Of a DNA stretch of 64,000 bases, positions 33,459-40,593 are shown one piece after another. The position numbers were made by a program, and so were the translations under genes. Numbering within the stretch: position 1 is the first letter of the stretch; each line of letters begins with the position of its first letter. Source of the stretch: Actinomycetes bacterium. Lineage in GTDB: Bacteria > Actinomycetota > Acidimicrobiia > Acidimicrobiales > RAAP-2. A model generated the notes under the pieces. The model made no database searches, had not been told where the DNA came from, and worked only from the letters and a program-made list of their open reading frames with translations. The DNA is taken from the NCBI GenBank assembly GCA_021798955.1, contig JAJZBK010000013.1:1-64000 (forward strand). The letters are read 5' to 3'.

Positions 33459-33911
33459 TCAGGCTTCGGCGGCGACCACGTCGACGGTGAGCTCGAAGAC
33501 CACGTCGTCGTGGAGCTCGACCCGGACCTGGTGCTGGCCGAGCTCCTTAATGGCGTCAGGCAGCACGAGCTTCCGACGGTCGATGACCGCCCCGGTCTGC
33601 GCCTCGACGTGCTCGACGATGTCGATGGCCGACACCGAGCCGAACAGTCGACCGGCCGCGCTCGCCCGCGCCGTCACGGTGACCGGATGGCCGACCAAGG
33701 TGCGCGCTACCGTCTCGGCCGCTTCACGCTCCCGGCTGTCGCGCAGGTCGCGCGAGCGACGCATGGCGGCCGCCTGCTCCTCCACACCGGGCGTCGCCAC
33801 CATGGCACGACCGGACGGCAACAGGTGGTTCCGGGCGTAGCCGCCGGCGACGTCGATGATGTCACCGCGCTTGCCGACGCCGGTGATGTCCGTCCGCAGC
33901 ACGACCTTCAT
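33459..33911 (-). CDS. rplI: Ribosomal protein bL9
   Basis: A 150-residue large-subunit protein that binds 23S rRNA near the L1 stalk. The N-terminal signature MKVVLRTDITGVGKRGDIID and GGYARNHLLPSGRA are canonical, followed by the long connecting helix and the C-terminal domain. ATG at 33911 lies 1 nt after the rpsR stop. It is the last gene of rpsF-ssb-rpsR-rplI. Confidence 0.97.
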   Translation of the reverse strand: MKVVLRTDITGVGKRGDIIDVAGGYARNHLLPSGRAMVATPGVEEQAAAMRRSRDLRDSREREAAETVARTLVGHPVTVTARASAAGRLFGSVSAIDIVEHVEAQTGAVIDRRKLVLPDAIKELGQHQVRVELHDDVVFELTVDVVAAEA

Positions 33912-33912
33912 C

Positions 33913-34356
33913 TCAGGCCTCCTCGCCGGCCGGGCCGGGCTCTTCGCCGACGGCGACCTCCGCGGCGGGCTCCGACGTCCGGGCCTCACGCGATGAGGTG
34001 CGCTCCTCGCCGGCCTCCGGACGTCCCCGGCGACCACCGCCAGGGCCTCCCCGTCCGCCCCGCGAACCGGGACGCTCCGTCGTCGTCCGCTGCGTGTACG
34101 GCAAGAGGACGAGCTCGCGGGCCGTCTTGATGGCGACCGCGATGTCGCGCTGGTGCTGGGCGCAGTTCCCCGACACCCGGCGCGCCCGGATCTTGCCCCG
34201 ATCGCTCATGAACTTGCGCAGGAGGGCGACGTCCTTGTAGTCGACCCATTCGACGTGGTCCCTGCACAGCGCGCACGGCTTCTTCTTGATCCGGCGTCCG
34301 CTGTCCTTTGCTACTCGACGGCTGCTGCTGCCGCCACGGTCGTTGTTGCGTGCCAT
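33913..34356 (-). CDS. rpsR: Ribosomal protein bS18 with C-terminal extension
   Basis: A 147-residue protein, whereas bS18 is usually 70-90. Residues 20-90 are the conserved fold ([22 protein letters not shown] and ISxx-type helix region, ending VLLPYTQ). CALC plus the later GNCAQHQ give a zinc-binding (C+) form. The extra 55 residues are first Arg/Gly-rich, then acidic and Glu-rich, and probably disordered. Within the ribosome it pairs with bS6 on the platform. It is 2 nt downstream of ssb and 1 nt upstream of rplI. Confidence 0.95.
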   Translation of the reverse strand: MARNNDRGGSSSRRVAKDSGRRIKKKPCALCRDHVEWVDYKDVALLRKFMSDRGKIRARRVSGNCAQHQRDIAVAIKTARELVLLPYTQRTTTERPGSRGGRGGPGGGRRGRPEAGEERTSSREARTSEPAAEVAVGEEPGPAGEEA

Positions 34357-34358
34357 CG

Positions 34359-34823
34359 CTAGAAGGGCTCCTCGCTGTATCCGTACCCACCAGAGCTGGG
34401 GGCTCCGCCCGTGCCGCCCGTGCCGCCGGGCCGACCGCCGACGCCGTCACCAGGGGCGCGACGCTCGTTCTTCGTCACCTGCGCCGTGGCCCAGCGGATG
34501 CTCGGACCGATCTCGTCGGCCACCACTTCGACCTTCGAGCGCTTGTCTCCCTCGGGAGTCTCCCAACTGCGCTGCTCGAGCCGGCCGGTGACGATGACGC
34601 GCGCGCCGCGGGTAAGGCTCTCGGCCACGTTCTCCGCCATCTCACGCCAGCAGACGATGTCGAAGAACGACGTCGCCTCTTCCCACTCCTGGGTCTGCCG
34701 GTTCTGCCACCGCCGATTGACCGCCAGTCCGAAGCTCGCCGTGGCCTGTCCGGTGTTGGTAAAGCGGAGCTCGGGGTCACGGGTGATGTTGCCCACCAGG
34801 GTGACGGTGTTGCCGTTCGACAT
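34359..34823 (-). CDS. ssb: Single-stranded DNA-binding protein
   Basis: A 154-residue OB-fold protein that coats ssDNA and recruits replication and repair enzymes through its C-terminal tip. [21 protein letters not shown] and the [15 protein letters not shown] segment are typical. A Gly-rich linker (about residues 115-148) leads to the acidic tip ending SEEPF, close to the usual DDDIPF. ATG at 34823 is 3 nt after the rpsF stop. Placement between rpsF and rpsR is the standard bacterial arrangement. Confidence 0.97.
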   Translation of the reverse strand: MSNGNTVTLVGNITRDPELRFTNTGQATASFGLAVNRRWQNRQTQEWEEATSFFDIVCWREMAENVAESLTRGARVIVTGRLEQRSWETPEGDKRSKVEVVADEIGPSIRWATAQVTKNERRAPGDGVGGRPGGTGGTGGAPSSGGYGYSEEPF

Positions 34824-34826
34824 GGC

Positions 34827-35156
34827 TCAGCTCTCCGCGGAGGCAGTCGCGGCACGGCGCCCGGCGACCTTGTCGGGCAGCCGAACGACCTTGTGGCGCA
34901 GGACCTCGTCAGCCAGCACGAAGACCCGCTCCATGTCGGCGACCGCGTCAGGGGTAGCCGTCAGCTCGACGACGACGTAGTAGCCCTCGCGCTTGTGCTT
35001 CAGCTCGTAGGCGAACGTCCGTCTTCCCCACCGGTTCACCGATCCCACGACACCGCCCTTGGCCCGCAAGGCCTCGAGCCCACGGTCGAGCGCGGCGTTG
35101 ACCGACACGTCGTCGGCCGCGGTGTCGAAGATGATCATCGTCTCGTATGGCCGCAT
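34827..35156 (-). CDS. rpsF: Ribosomal protein bS6
   Basis: A 109-residue small-subunit protein. The ferredoxin-like fold is recognised from MRPYETMIIFD, WGRRTFAYELKHKREGYYVVVEL and VFVLADEVLRHKVVRLP. It forms a heterodimer with bS18. ATG at 35156 follows AGGGAGG; an out-of-frame ATG lies 7 nt upstream. It is the first gene of the operon and has a structured leader at 35205-35264. Confidence 0.97.
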   Translation of the reverse strand: MRPYETMIIFDTAADDVSVNAALDRGLEALRAKGGVVGSVNRWGRRTFAYELKHKREGYYVVVELTATPDAVADMERVFVLADEVLRHKVVRLPDKVAGRRAATASAES

Positions 35157-35204
35157 CGCGGCATGCCTCCCTCTGGATCGACCACCGACCAGCTCGGCGG
35201 ACGA

Positions 35205-35264
35205 GCCCCACCAGGTGGGGCAGGTCGGGCCCGACGACTCTTGGTGAGTCGTTCGTGGGCCCGA
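35205..35264 (-). promoter_or_regulatory. Two-hairpin leader upstream of rpsF
   Basis: On the minus strand, TCGGGCCC pairs with GGGCCCGA around an inner GACTC/GAGTC stem (35264-35225). A second hairpin GCCCCACC/GGTGGGGC follows (35221-35205). The leader ends about 49 nt before the rpsF ATG. It may be an autoregulatory S6:S18-binding leader or an attenuator; the fit to the known S6:S18 motif was not verified. Confidence 0.4.
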
Positions 35265-35429
35265 GGTTCGACCGGGACATGCTAGCGGCTCGGCCAGCAC
35301 TGCTCCGGCGCGCCACTGGCACGGCTGGCGCACGGCTGGCATCGGTGAGCCAGCATCGGCGAACCGGTGGCGAGGTCGCCCGGAAGGCTGGCACGACGCC
35401 GGTACCGGTCGGCAACGGCACCGCCGACG

Positions 35430-36311
35430 TCAGTGGTAGCTCTCGTCCTCGGAGGGGAAGTCGCCCGAGCGCACGTCGGCGACGTAGTTCGCAAGTGCCG
35501 TCGTGGCGTCTGCAGCAAGGCTGGCGTACGTACGGACGAAGCGGGGCACCTGATCGTTGAAGCCGAGGACGTCGTGGAAGACGAGCACCTGGCCGTCACA
35601 GTCGGGCCCGGCACCGATGCCGATGGTGGGCACGTCGACGGCAGCCGTCACCGCGGCACCGACGGATGCCGGCACTCCCTCGAGGACGACGGCAAAGCAT
35701 CCTGCCTCCACCAGCGCGACGGCGTCGGCCAGCAGCGCTCCAGCCGCTTCCTCGGTGCGTCCCTGCACCCGGTAGCCACCCATGGCGTTCACCGACTGCG
35801 GGGTCAGCCCGAGGTGGCCCATCACCGGGATCTCGGCCCCCACCAATGCCTCGACCATCGGCACACGACTTGCTCCCCCTTCCAGCTTGACGGCTGCTGC
35901 TCCGGCCCGGACCAACGCGGCGCCGTTGCGGACGGTGGTCGCCGGGTCCAGGTGATAGCTGAGCCACGGGAGGTCACCCACGACCAGGGCCTCTGTTCGA
36001 GCCCGGGCGACGGCGGCCACGTGGTGGACCATGTCGTCGACGTCGACGTGGAGGGTGTCCGGGTAGCCGAGCACGTTGTTGGCCACCGAGTCGCCGACCA
36101 GCACGATGTCGACACCGGCGGCGTCGGCGATCCGTGCCGAAGGGGTGTCATAGGCGGTGACCATCACCAGGGGCGCCGCTCCGTCACGCCGTTTGGCGGC
36201 GCGCACGGCCGGAACAGTCCGGCGTCGCGGCTGGACCGGGGTGCCCGCGGCAGCTCCCGGCGGTGGCTCGGGGTGGGCCGTCTTCGGCGGTGCGGCGCGC
36301 TCGTCGGACAT
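35430..36311 (-). CDS. panB: 3-methyl-2-oxobutanoate hydroxymethyltransferase
   Basis: A 293-residue enzyme making ketopantoate from alpha-ketoisovalerate and methylene-tetrahydrofolate, the first committed step to pantothenate and CoA. Conserved segments are VMVTAYDTPSARIADAAGVD, VLVGDSVANNVLGY, AAAVKLEGG, GHLGLTPQSVNAMGGY and TIGIGAGPDCDGQVLV. The N-terminal 35 residues are a Pro/Ala-rich extension. ATG at 36311 follows GAAAGGAG. It stands alone; panC and panD are not in the window. Confidence 0.97.
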   Translation of the reverse strand: MSDERAAPPKTAHPEPPPGAAAGTPVQPRRRTVPAVRAAKRRDGAAPLVMVTAYDTPSARIADAAGVDIVLVGDSVANNVLGYPDTLHVDVDDMVHHVAAVARARTEALVVGDLPWLSYHLDPATTVRNGAALVRAGAAAVKLEGGASRVPMVEALVGAEIPVMGHLGLTPQSVNAMGGYRVQGRTEEAAGALLADAVALVEAGCFAVVLEGVPASVGAAVTAAVDVPTIGIGAGPDCDGQVLVFHDVLGFNDQVPRFVRTYASLAADATTALANYVADVRSGDFPSEDESYH

Positions 36312-36444
36312 GGCGCTCCTTTCGATCGGCCGTCCAGCGCCACAGGCTGCCGGCGGCTCCGGCTGTTGGCCGGTTCGACGAACCGGGCAGACCGACCCGG
36401 TCAACAGTGAGCCTACCGCCGGAGCGACAGTTGAGCCCGGGTGG

Positions 36445-36900
36445 TCACCGGGGTGCCGACGGCTGCGCCCAGCGACGGGTGGCACGCGCTGGGCTTCCTG
36501 CCACACCAGCACCGGCCGGGTACATGCGCACCAGGTGGTTCCAGGCGCACTCGGGGCACACTTCGATCACATAGCAGACCACCGGGTCCTTGCGTCGGTG
36601 GTACCGGGCCAGCTCGGCTGACGAGGCGACGCACCGCCCTCCGGCGGGCAGGCGGGCACCGAAGACGAAGGTGACGTCGACCATCGACTCGGCGTCGCAC
36701 ACCGGGCAGGCCTCCTCAGCTGCGGCACCGAGGTTCCGAGCCGCCCGCAGCAGCTCGGGGTGGGCGTCGCACACATCGAGCCGAGACAGGCGACCTTTGC
36801 GGAACTGGGAGACGACGGCGTTGCGGGCCAGCCGGTACTCCACCCGACCCCCGGTCGGGGACGTCTGGGCCCCGCGAGGGACCCCGGGCATGAAGCTCAC
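36445..36900 (-). CDS. DUF5318 family zinc-ribbon-like protein
   Basis: A 151-residue actinobacterial protein matching what I know of DUF5318. The N-terminal part has VEYRLARNAVVSQFRKGRL and a DVCDAHPELLRAARN segment. Two CxxC pairs (CPVC and CPEC) could bind zinc. FVFGARLPAGGRCV and the ending CAWNHLVRMY are family-like. GTG at 36900 lies 7 nt after TACCCT, a leaderless start; ATG at 36891 is an alternative. The function is unknown. Confidence 0.8.
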   Translation of the reverse strand: MSFMPGVPRGAQTSPTGGRVEYRLARNAVVSQFRKGRLSRLDVCDAHPELLRAARNLGAAAEEACPVCDAESMVDVTFVFGARLPAGGRCVASSAELARYHRRKDPVVCYVIEVCPECAWNHLVRMYPAGAGVAGSPARATRRWAQPSAPR

Positions 36901-37305
36901 GGCACTCAGGGTAACCCTCCGGCCACACCGACACGCCGCCGCGGGCGACCACCCGGGCGGCCACCCGGGCGGGCGGGCACCACTCCGCCGCCGAGCGACC
37001 CCGGCGGCAGGTCGCGTCCTCACCGCGCCCTCCACTCGATCAGGGACCGCCCGGGCCTCCTGGCCAACTCCCTGGCGCCAGCAAGGCGGCTTCCACCCGA
37101 GCACCGGCAGCACCGGCACTTCTCGCACACCGGCAGCCCTGGCACCGGCACGGTCGGCACCACGTCGATACGTTGCGTCGATATATCGATGTGATATATC
37201 GTCCTCTCGTGCAATCCTCGTCACCACGGCAGGCCGACCGGGCCGAGTACGCCCCCAGGTGCGGCGTCAGGCCTCCGGTGCCACCCAGGTCCGGGGAGCG
37301 CTGAC
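36901..37305. other. 405-bp gap between DUF5318 gene and padR
   Basis: It holds GC-rich near-repeats (36945-36980, built on CCACCCGGGCGG), scattered CACCGGCA repeats and the AT-rich palindromic operator at 37175-37200. No gene is convincing in between. Confidence 0.6.
37175..37200. promoter_or_regulatory. AT-rich palindromic operator upstream of padR-ino1
   Basis: Two copies of the self-complementary octamer GATATATC (37180-37187 and 37193-37200) are centred 13 bp apart. They are flanked by TCGATACG in an otherwise very GC-rich region. PadR proteins bind AT-rich palindromes; this lies about 105 bp upstream of a padR gene and is the likely autoregulatory site. Confidence 0.55.
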
Positions 37306-37956
37306 GTGCTCGATCTCGCCATCCTCGGGCTCCTCGCCGAGCAGGAGCTGCACGGCTACGAGATCCGTCGCCGCCTGCGCGACGAGCTCGGGCTCTTCGT
37401 CAACATCTCCTTCGGGTCGCTCTACCCCGCCTTGTCACGCCTCGAGGCAGCGGGCGCGGTGACGGCGGTGGCGGCAGCCCCCGACGTCGCCATCCCCGCC
37501 ACCGGTTCCTTGGGCGGTGAGCGAGCCGTGCTGCGGGCCCGGCGTGCCACTAGTGGGCGCTCGACCAAGCGGTCGCGCAAGGTCTACCGGATCACCGACG
37601 CCGGCCTCGCCCTCTTCGAGCGCCTGCTCGAGGACGACGGGACCAGCACCGACGACGCTCGCACCTTCGGGCTGCGCCTGGCCTTCGCCCACCACCTGGC
37701 TCCCCAGGCGCGTCTCCGGCTGCTCGAGCGGCGTCGGGCCCAGCTCGTGCGGCGCTTGGCCTCCGACCGCGCCCGGGTGGCCGGTACCACGCTCGACGTC
37801 TACGTGCGCTCCTTGGCCGAGCACAGCACCGAGGCCACCGAGCACGACATCTCGTGGCTCGATCGGCTGATCGAGTCCGAGCGCCGCGCGCTCGCCGCCG
37901 CGGCACCAACCACCCCGTCCGACCACCGGCTCGACCGACATCCAGCCACACACTGA
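37306..37956 (+). CDS. PadR family transcriptional regulator
   Basis: A 216-residue regulator. The N-terminal winged helix (residues 1-95) has the family start [20 protein letters not shown] and [20 protein letters not shown]. It is interrupted by an Ala/Arg-rich wing insert of about 40 residues before the KVYRITDAG strand. The C-terminal helices form the dimerisation domain. GTG at 37306 follows GGGGAG. It sits 13 nt upstream of ino1, as in mycobacteria (Rv0047c-Rv0046c), so it probably controls inositol synthesis. Confidence 0.92.
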   Translation: MLDLAILGLLAEQELHGYEIRRRLRDELGLFVNISFGSLYPALSRLEAAGAVTAVAAAPDVAIPATGSLGGERAVLRARRATSGRSTKRSRKVYRITDAGLALFERLLEDDGTSTDDARTFGLRLAFAHHLAPQARLRLLERRRAQLVRRLASDRARVAGTTLDVYVRSLAEHSTEATEHDISWLDRLIESERRALAAAAPTTPSDHRLDRHPATH

Positions 37957-37969
37957 AGGGACCCGATCC

Positions 37970-39067
37970 ATGAGCACCATCCGTGTCGCCATCGCCGGCG
38001 TGGGCAACTGCGCCAGCTCGCTCGTCCAGGGCGTCTCCTACTACGAGGGAGCGGACCCTTCGGACACCGTGCCCGGTCTCATGCACGTGGTGCTCGGCGG
38101 GTACCACGTCTCGGACCTCGAGTTCGTGGCCGCCTTCGACGTCGACGCCGCCAAGGTCGGCGCCGACCTCGGCAAGGCCATCTTCGCCGGCCAGAACAAC
38201 ACGATCCGCTTTGCCTCGGTCGGCGACCTCGGGGTCACCGTGCAGCGGGGCCCCACCCTCGACGGGCTCGGCACGTACTACCGCGACACGGTGGAAGAGT
38301 CACCGGCCGAACCGGTCGACGTGGCTGCCGCCCTGCGCGAAGCCCGGGCCGACGTGCTGGTGAGCTATCTGCCCGTCGGCTCCGAGGAGGCCCAGCGCTC
38401 CTACGCCAGCGCCTGCCTCGAAGCCGGTGTCGCCTTCGTGAACGCTATCCCCGTCTTCATCGCCTCTGACCCCGAGTGGGCCCGGCGGTTCCGTGACGCA
38501 GGCGTCCCCATCGTGGGCGACGACATCAAGAGCCAGGTCGGCTCGACCATCGTCCACCGCATCCTGACCCGGCTCTTCGAGGACCGCGGGCTCGCCCTCG
38601 ACCACACCTACCAGCTCAACGTGGGCGGCAACATGGACTTCAAGAACATGCTCGAGCGCGCTCGCCTCGAGTCGAAGAAGATCTCGAAGACCCAGGCGGT
38701 CACCAGCCAGATCGAGCACGGGGCACTGTCCGACGAGGACGTCCACATCGGACCCTCCGACCACGTGCCGTGGCTCAAGGACCGCAAGTGGGCGTACATC
38801 CGGATGGAGGGTCGCAACTTCGGCGACGTCCCCCTCAACCTCGAGCTCAAGCTCGAAGTGTGGGACTCGCCCAACTCGGCGGGCGTCATCATCGACGCCG
38901 TCCGGTGCGCCAAGCTCGCCCTCGACCGAGGCATCGGCGGACCCCTGGTCGGCCCCTCGGCGTACTTCATGAAGTCGCCGCCGGTGCAGTTCCACGACGA
39001 CGAGGCCCACCAGCTCGTCGAGGCCTTCGCCGCCGGCACGCCCGGACCGAGCTGGCCGGAAGACTGA
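37970..39067 (+). CDS. ino1: Inositol-3-phosphate synthase
   Basis: A 365-residue NAD-dependent enzyme converting glucose 6-phosphate to inositol 3-phosphate, the precursor of phosphatidylinositol and often mycothiol. The Rossmann start [42 protein letters not shown] and the C-terminal [11 protein letters not shown] are family-typical of the actinobacterial type. ATG at 37970 follows GAAGGGACC. It is co-directional with padR and is followed by a strong hairpin terminator. Confidence 0.97.
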   Translation: MSTIRVAIAGVGNCASSLVQGVSYYEGADPSDTVPGLMHVVLGGYHVSDLEFVAAFDVDAAKVGADLGKAIFAGQNNTIRFASVGDLGVTVQRGPTLDGLGTYYRDTVEESPAEPVDVAAALREARADVLVSYLPVGSEEAQRSYASACLEAGVAFVNAIPVFIASDPEWARRFRDAGVPIVGDDIKSQVGSTIVHRILTRLFEDRGLALDHTYQLNVGGNMDFKNMLERARLESKKISKTQAVTSQIEHGALSDEDVHIGPSDHVPWLKDRKWAYIRMEGRNFGDVPLNLELKLEVWDSPNSAGVIIDAVRCAKLALDRGIGGPLVGPSAYFMKSPPVQFHDDEAHQLVEAFAAGTPGPSWPED

Positions 39068-39071
39068 GCTT

Positions 39072-39119
39072 GGTCGTCGCTCCCCTCGCCGAACCGGGGC
39101 GAGGGGAGCACCGACGACC
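39072..39119. terminator. Bidirectional hairpin terminator between ino1 and the CCA-adding enzyme gene
   Basis: GCTCCCCTCGCC (39079-39090) pairs perfectly with GGCGAGGGGAGC (39098-39109) around a 7-nt loop. After a small bulge, GGTCGTCG pairs with CGACGACC outside it. The near-symmetric hairpin lies between two convergent genes. There is no U-tract, which is common in high-GC actinobacteria. Confidence 0.8.
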
Positions 39120-39134
39120 GTCACCGGCGACGGT

Positions 39135-40553
39135 TCACTTCACCGCCGGTGCGCTCCCTGCTTGCTCCTCCCACCACCGCAGGAGGCGTCGGGACGCTTC
39201 CTCGGGGCCGAGCGGGCCCTCGTCCATGCGGAGCTCCATCAGGAATGCCAGCGCTCGGCCCACGACCGGGCCGGGCGGTACACCGAGGAGCTCCATGACG
39301 GCGCGCCCGTCGAGATCGGGGCGCATGGCGTCGAGCTCTTCGCGCTGCCGTAGCTCGGCGATCCGCGCTTCGAGCTCGTCCATACGCCGTGCCAACGCAC
39401 GGGCTTTGGCGGCATTGCGCGTCGTGCAGTCACACCGTGTCAGCTCGTTGAGACGATCGAGCAGGGGGCCGGCGTCTCGCACGTAGCGGCGCACCGCTTT
39501 GTCGGTCCACCCGAGCCGGTAGGTGTGGAAGCGCAGGTGCAGGTGGACGAGCTCGGTCACTTGCTCGATGTCCTCGTTGCCGTAGCGCAGGGCCGTCATG
39601 CGCTGCCGGGTGATCCGCGCGCCCACCACTTCGTGGTGGTGGAACGTGACGCCCCCGGCGCCGTAGGCGCGCGTTCTGGGTTTGCCCACGTCGTGGAAGA
39701 GGGCCGCCAGGCGCAGGATCCGGTCGGGGCTCGTCTTGTCCACCACGGCCAGGGTGTGCGCCAGCACGTCCTTGTGCCGGTGGATCGGGTCTTGCTCGAG
39801 GGCGAGGGCGGGTAGCTCGGGGAGGAACTCTCCCGCCAGCCCCGTGTCGACGGCGAACCACAACGCCACCGAGGGGACGGGGAGGAGGAGGATCTTGTCG
39901 AGCTCGTCCCGGATCCGCTCGGCCGACACGATCGACAGACGGTGGTGGCCCTGCCGTACCGCCTCGACGAGCTCGACGGTCGGCTCGAGGTCGAGCTTGG
40001 CGGCAAAGCGTGCCGCCCGCAACATCCGCAGCGGGTCGTCGTCGAAGGCCACCGCTGGATCGAGCGGCGTGGCCAGACGGTGGGCGGCCAAGTCGGTGAG
40101 CCCTCCGTACGGGTCGATCAGCTCGAGGTCGGGGAGGCGGAGCGCCATGGCGTTCACCGTGAAGTCCCGTCGGGCGAGGTCGTCCTCGACTCGGTCGCCG
40201 AAGGCCACGTCCGGCTTGCGCGACGTTGGTTCGTAGGCCTCGGCCCGGTGGGTGGTGATCTCGTAGCGACGGCCTGCATGCAGGAGCGCGATGGTGCCGA
40301 AGCGCTTTCCCTGCGTCCAGACCGCGTCGGCCCAGCCGCTCACCAGGCGCTCGATCTCGTCGGGCCGTGCGTTCGTGGTGAAGTCGAGGTCGTCGTCGAG
40401 ACCGCCGCTCCCGGTCTGGCCAGGCGAGCCACCGGCGACGATGGCGTCACGTACCGAGCCGCCAACGAGGTAGAGCGCGTACCCTGCTGCCTCGAAGCGC
40501 TCGGACAGCTCGGTCGTGGCATCTACCAGCGGTCGCACACGCTCGGGCAGCAC
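39135..40553 (-). CDS. pcnA: CCA tRNA nucleotidyltransferase
   Basis: A 472-residue enzyme adding or repairing the tRNA 3' CCA. The nucleotidyltransferase head has LVGGSVRDAI and LDFTTNARPDEIERL, followed by RRDFTVNAMALRL and the RRD-type DDDPLRMLRAARFAAKL. A C-terminal HD domain carries LFHDVGKPRTR. GTG at 40553 lies 7 nt after TACCCT without a Shine-Dalgarno, so it is probably leaderless. In M. tuberculosis pcnA lies next to a Nudix gene and the DUF6049 gene; here the Nudix gene is missing. The symbol follows mycobacterial usage. Confidence 0.93.
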   Translation of the reverse strand: MLPERVRPLVDATTELSERFEAAGYALYLVGGSVRDAIVAGGSPGQTGSGGLDDDLDFTTNARPDEIERLVSGWADAVWTQGKRFGTIALLHAGRRYEITTHRAEAYEPTSRKPDVAFGDRVEDDLARRDFTVNAMALRLPDLELIDPYGGLTDLAAHRLATPLDPAVAFDDDPLRMLRAARFAAKLDLEPTVELVEAVRQGHHRLSIVSAERIRDELDKILLLPVPSVALWFAVDTGLAGEFLPELPALALEQDPIHRHKDVLAHTLAVVDKTSPDRILRLAALFHDVGKPRTRAYGAGGVTFHHHEVVGARITRQRMTALRYGNEDIEQVTELVHLHLRFHTYRLGWTDKAVRRYVRDAGPLLDRLNELTRCDCTTRNAAKARALARRMDELEARIAELRQREELDAMRPDLDGRAVMELLGVPPGPVVGRALAFLMELRMDEGPLGPEEASRRLLRWWEEQAGSAPAVK

Positions 40554-40593
40554 GGTGCCGAGGGTAGTGCGCCTGGCGTAGGCTGCCGGCGAA

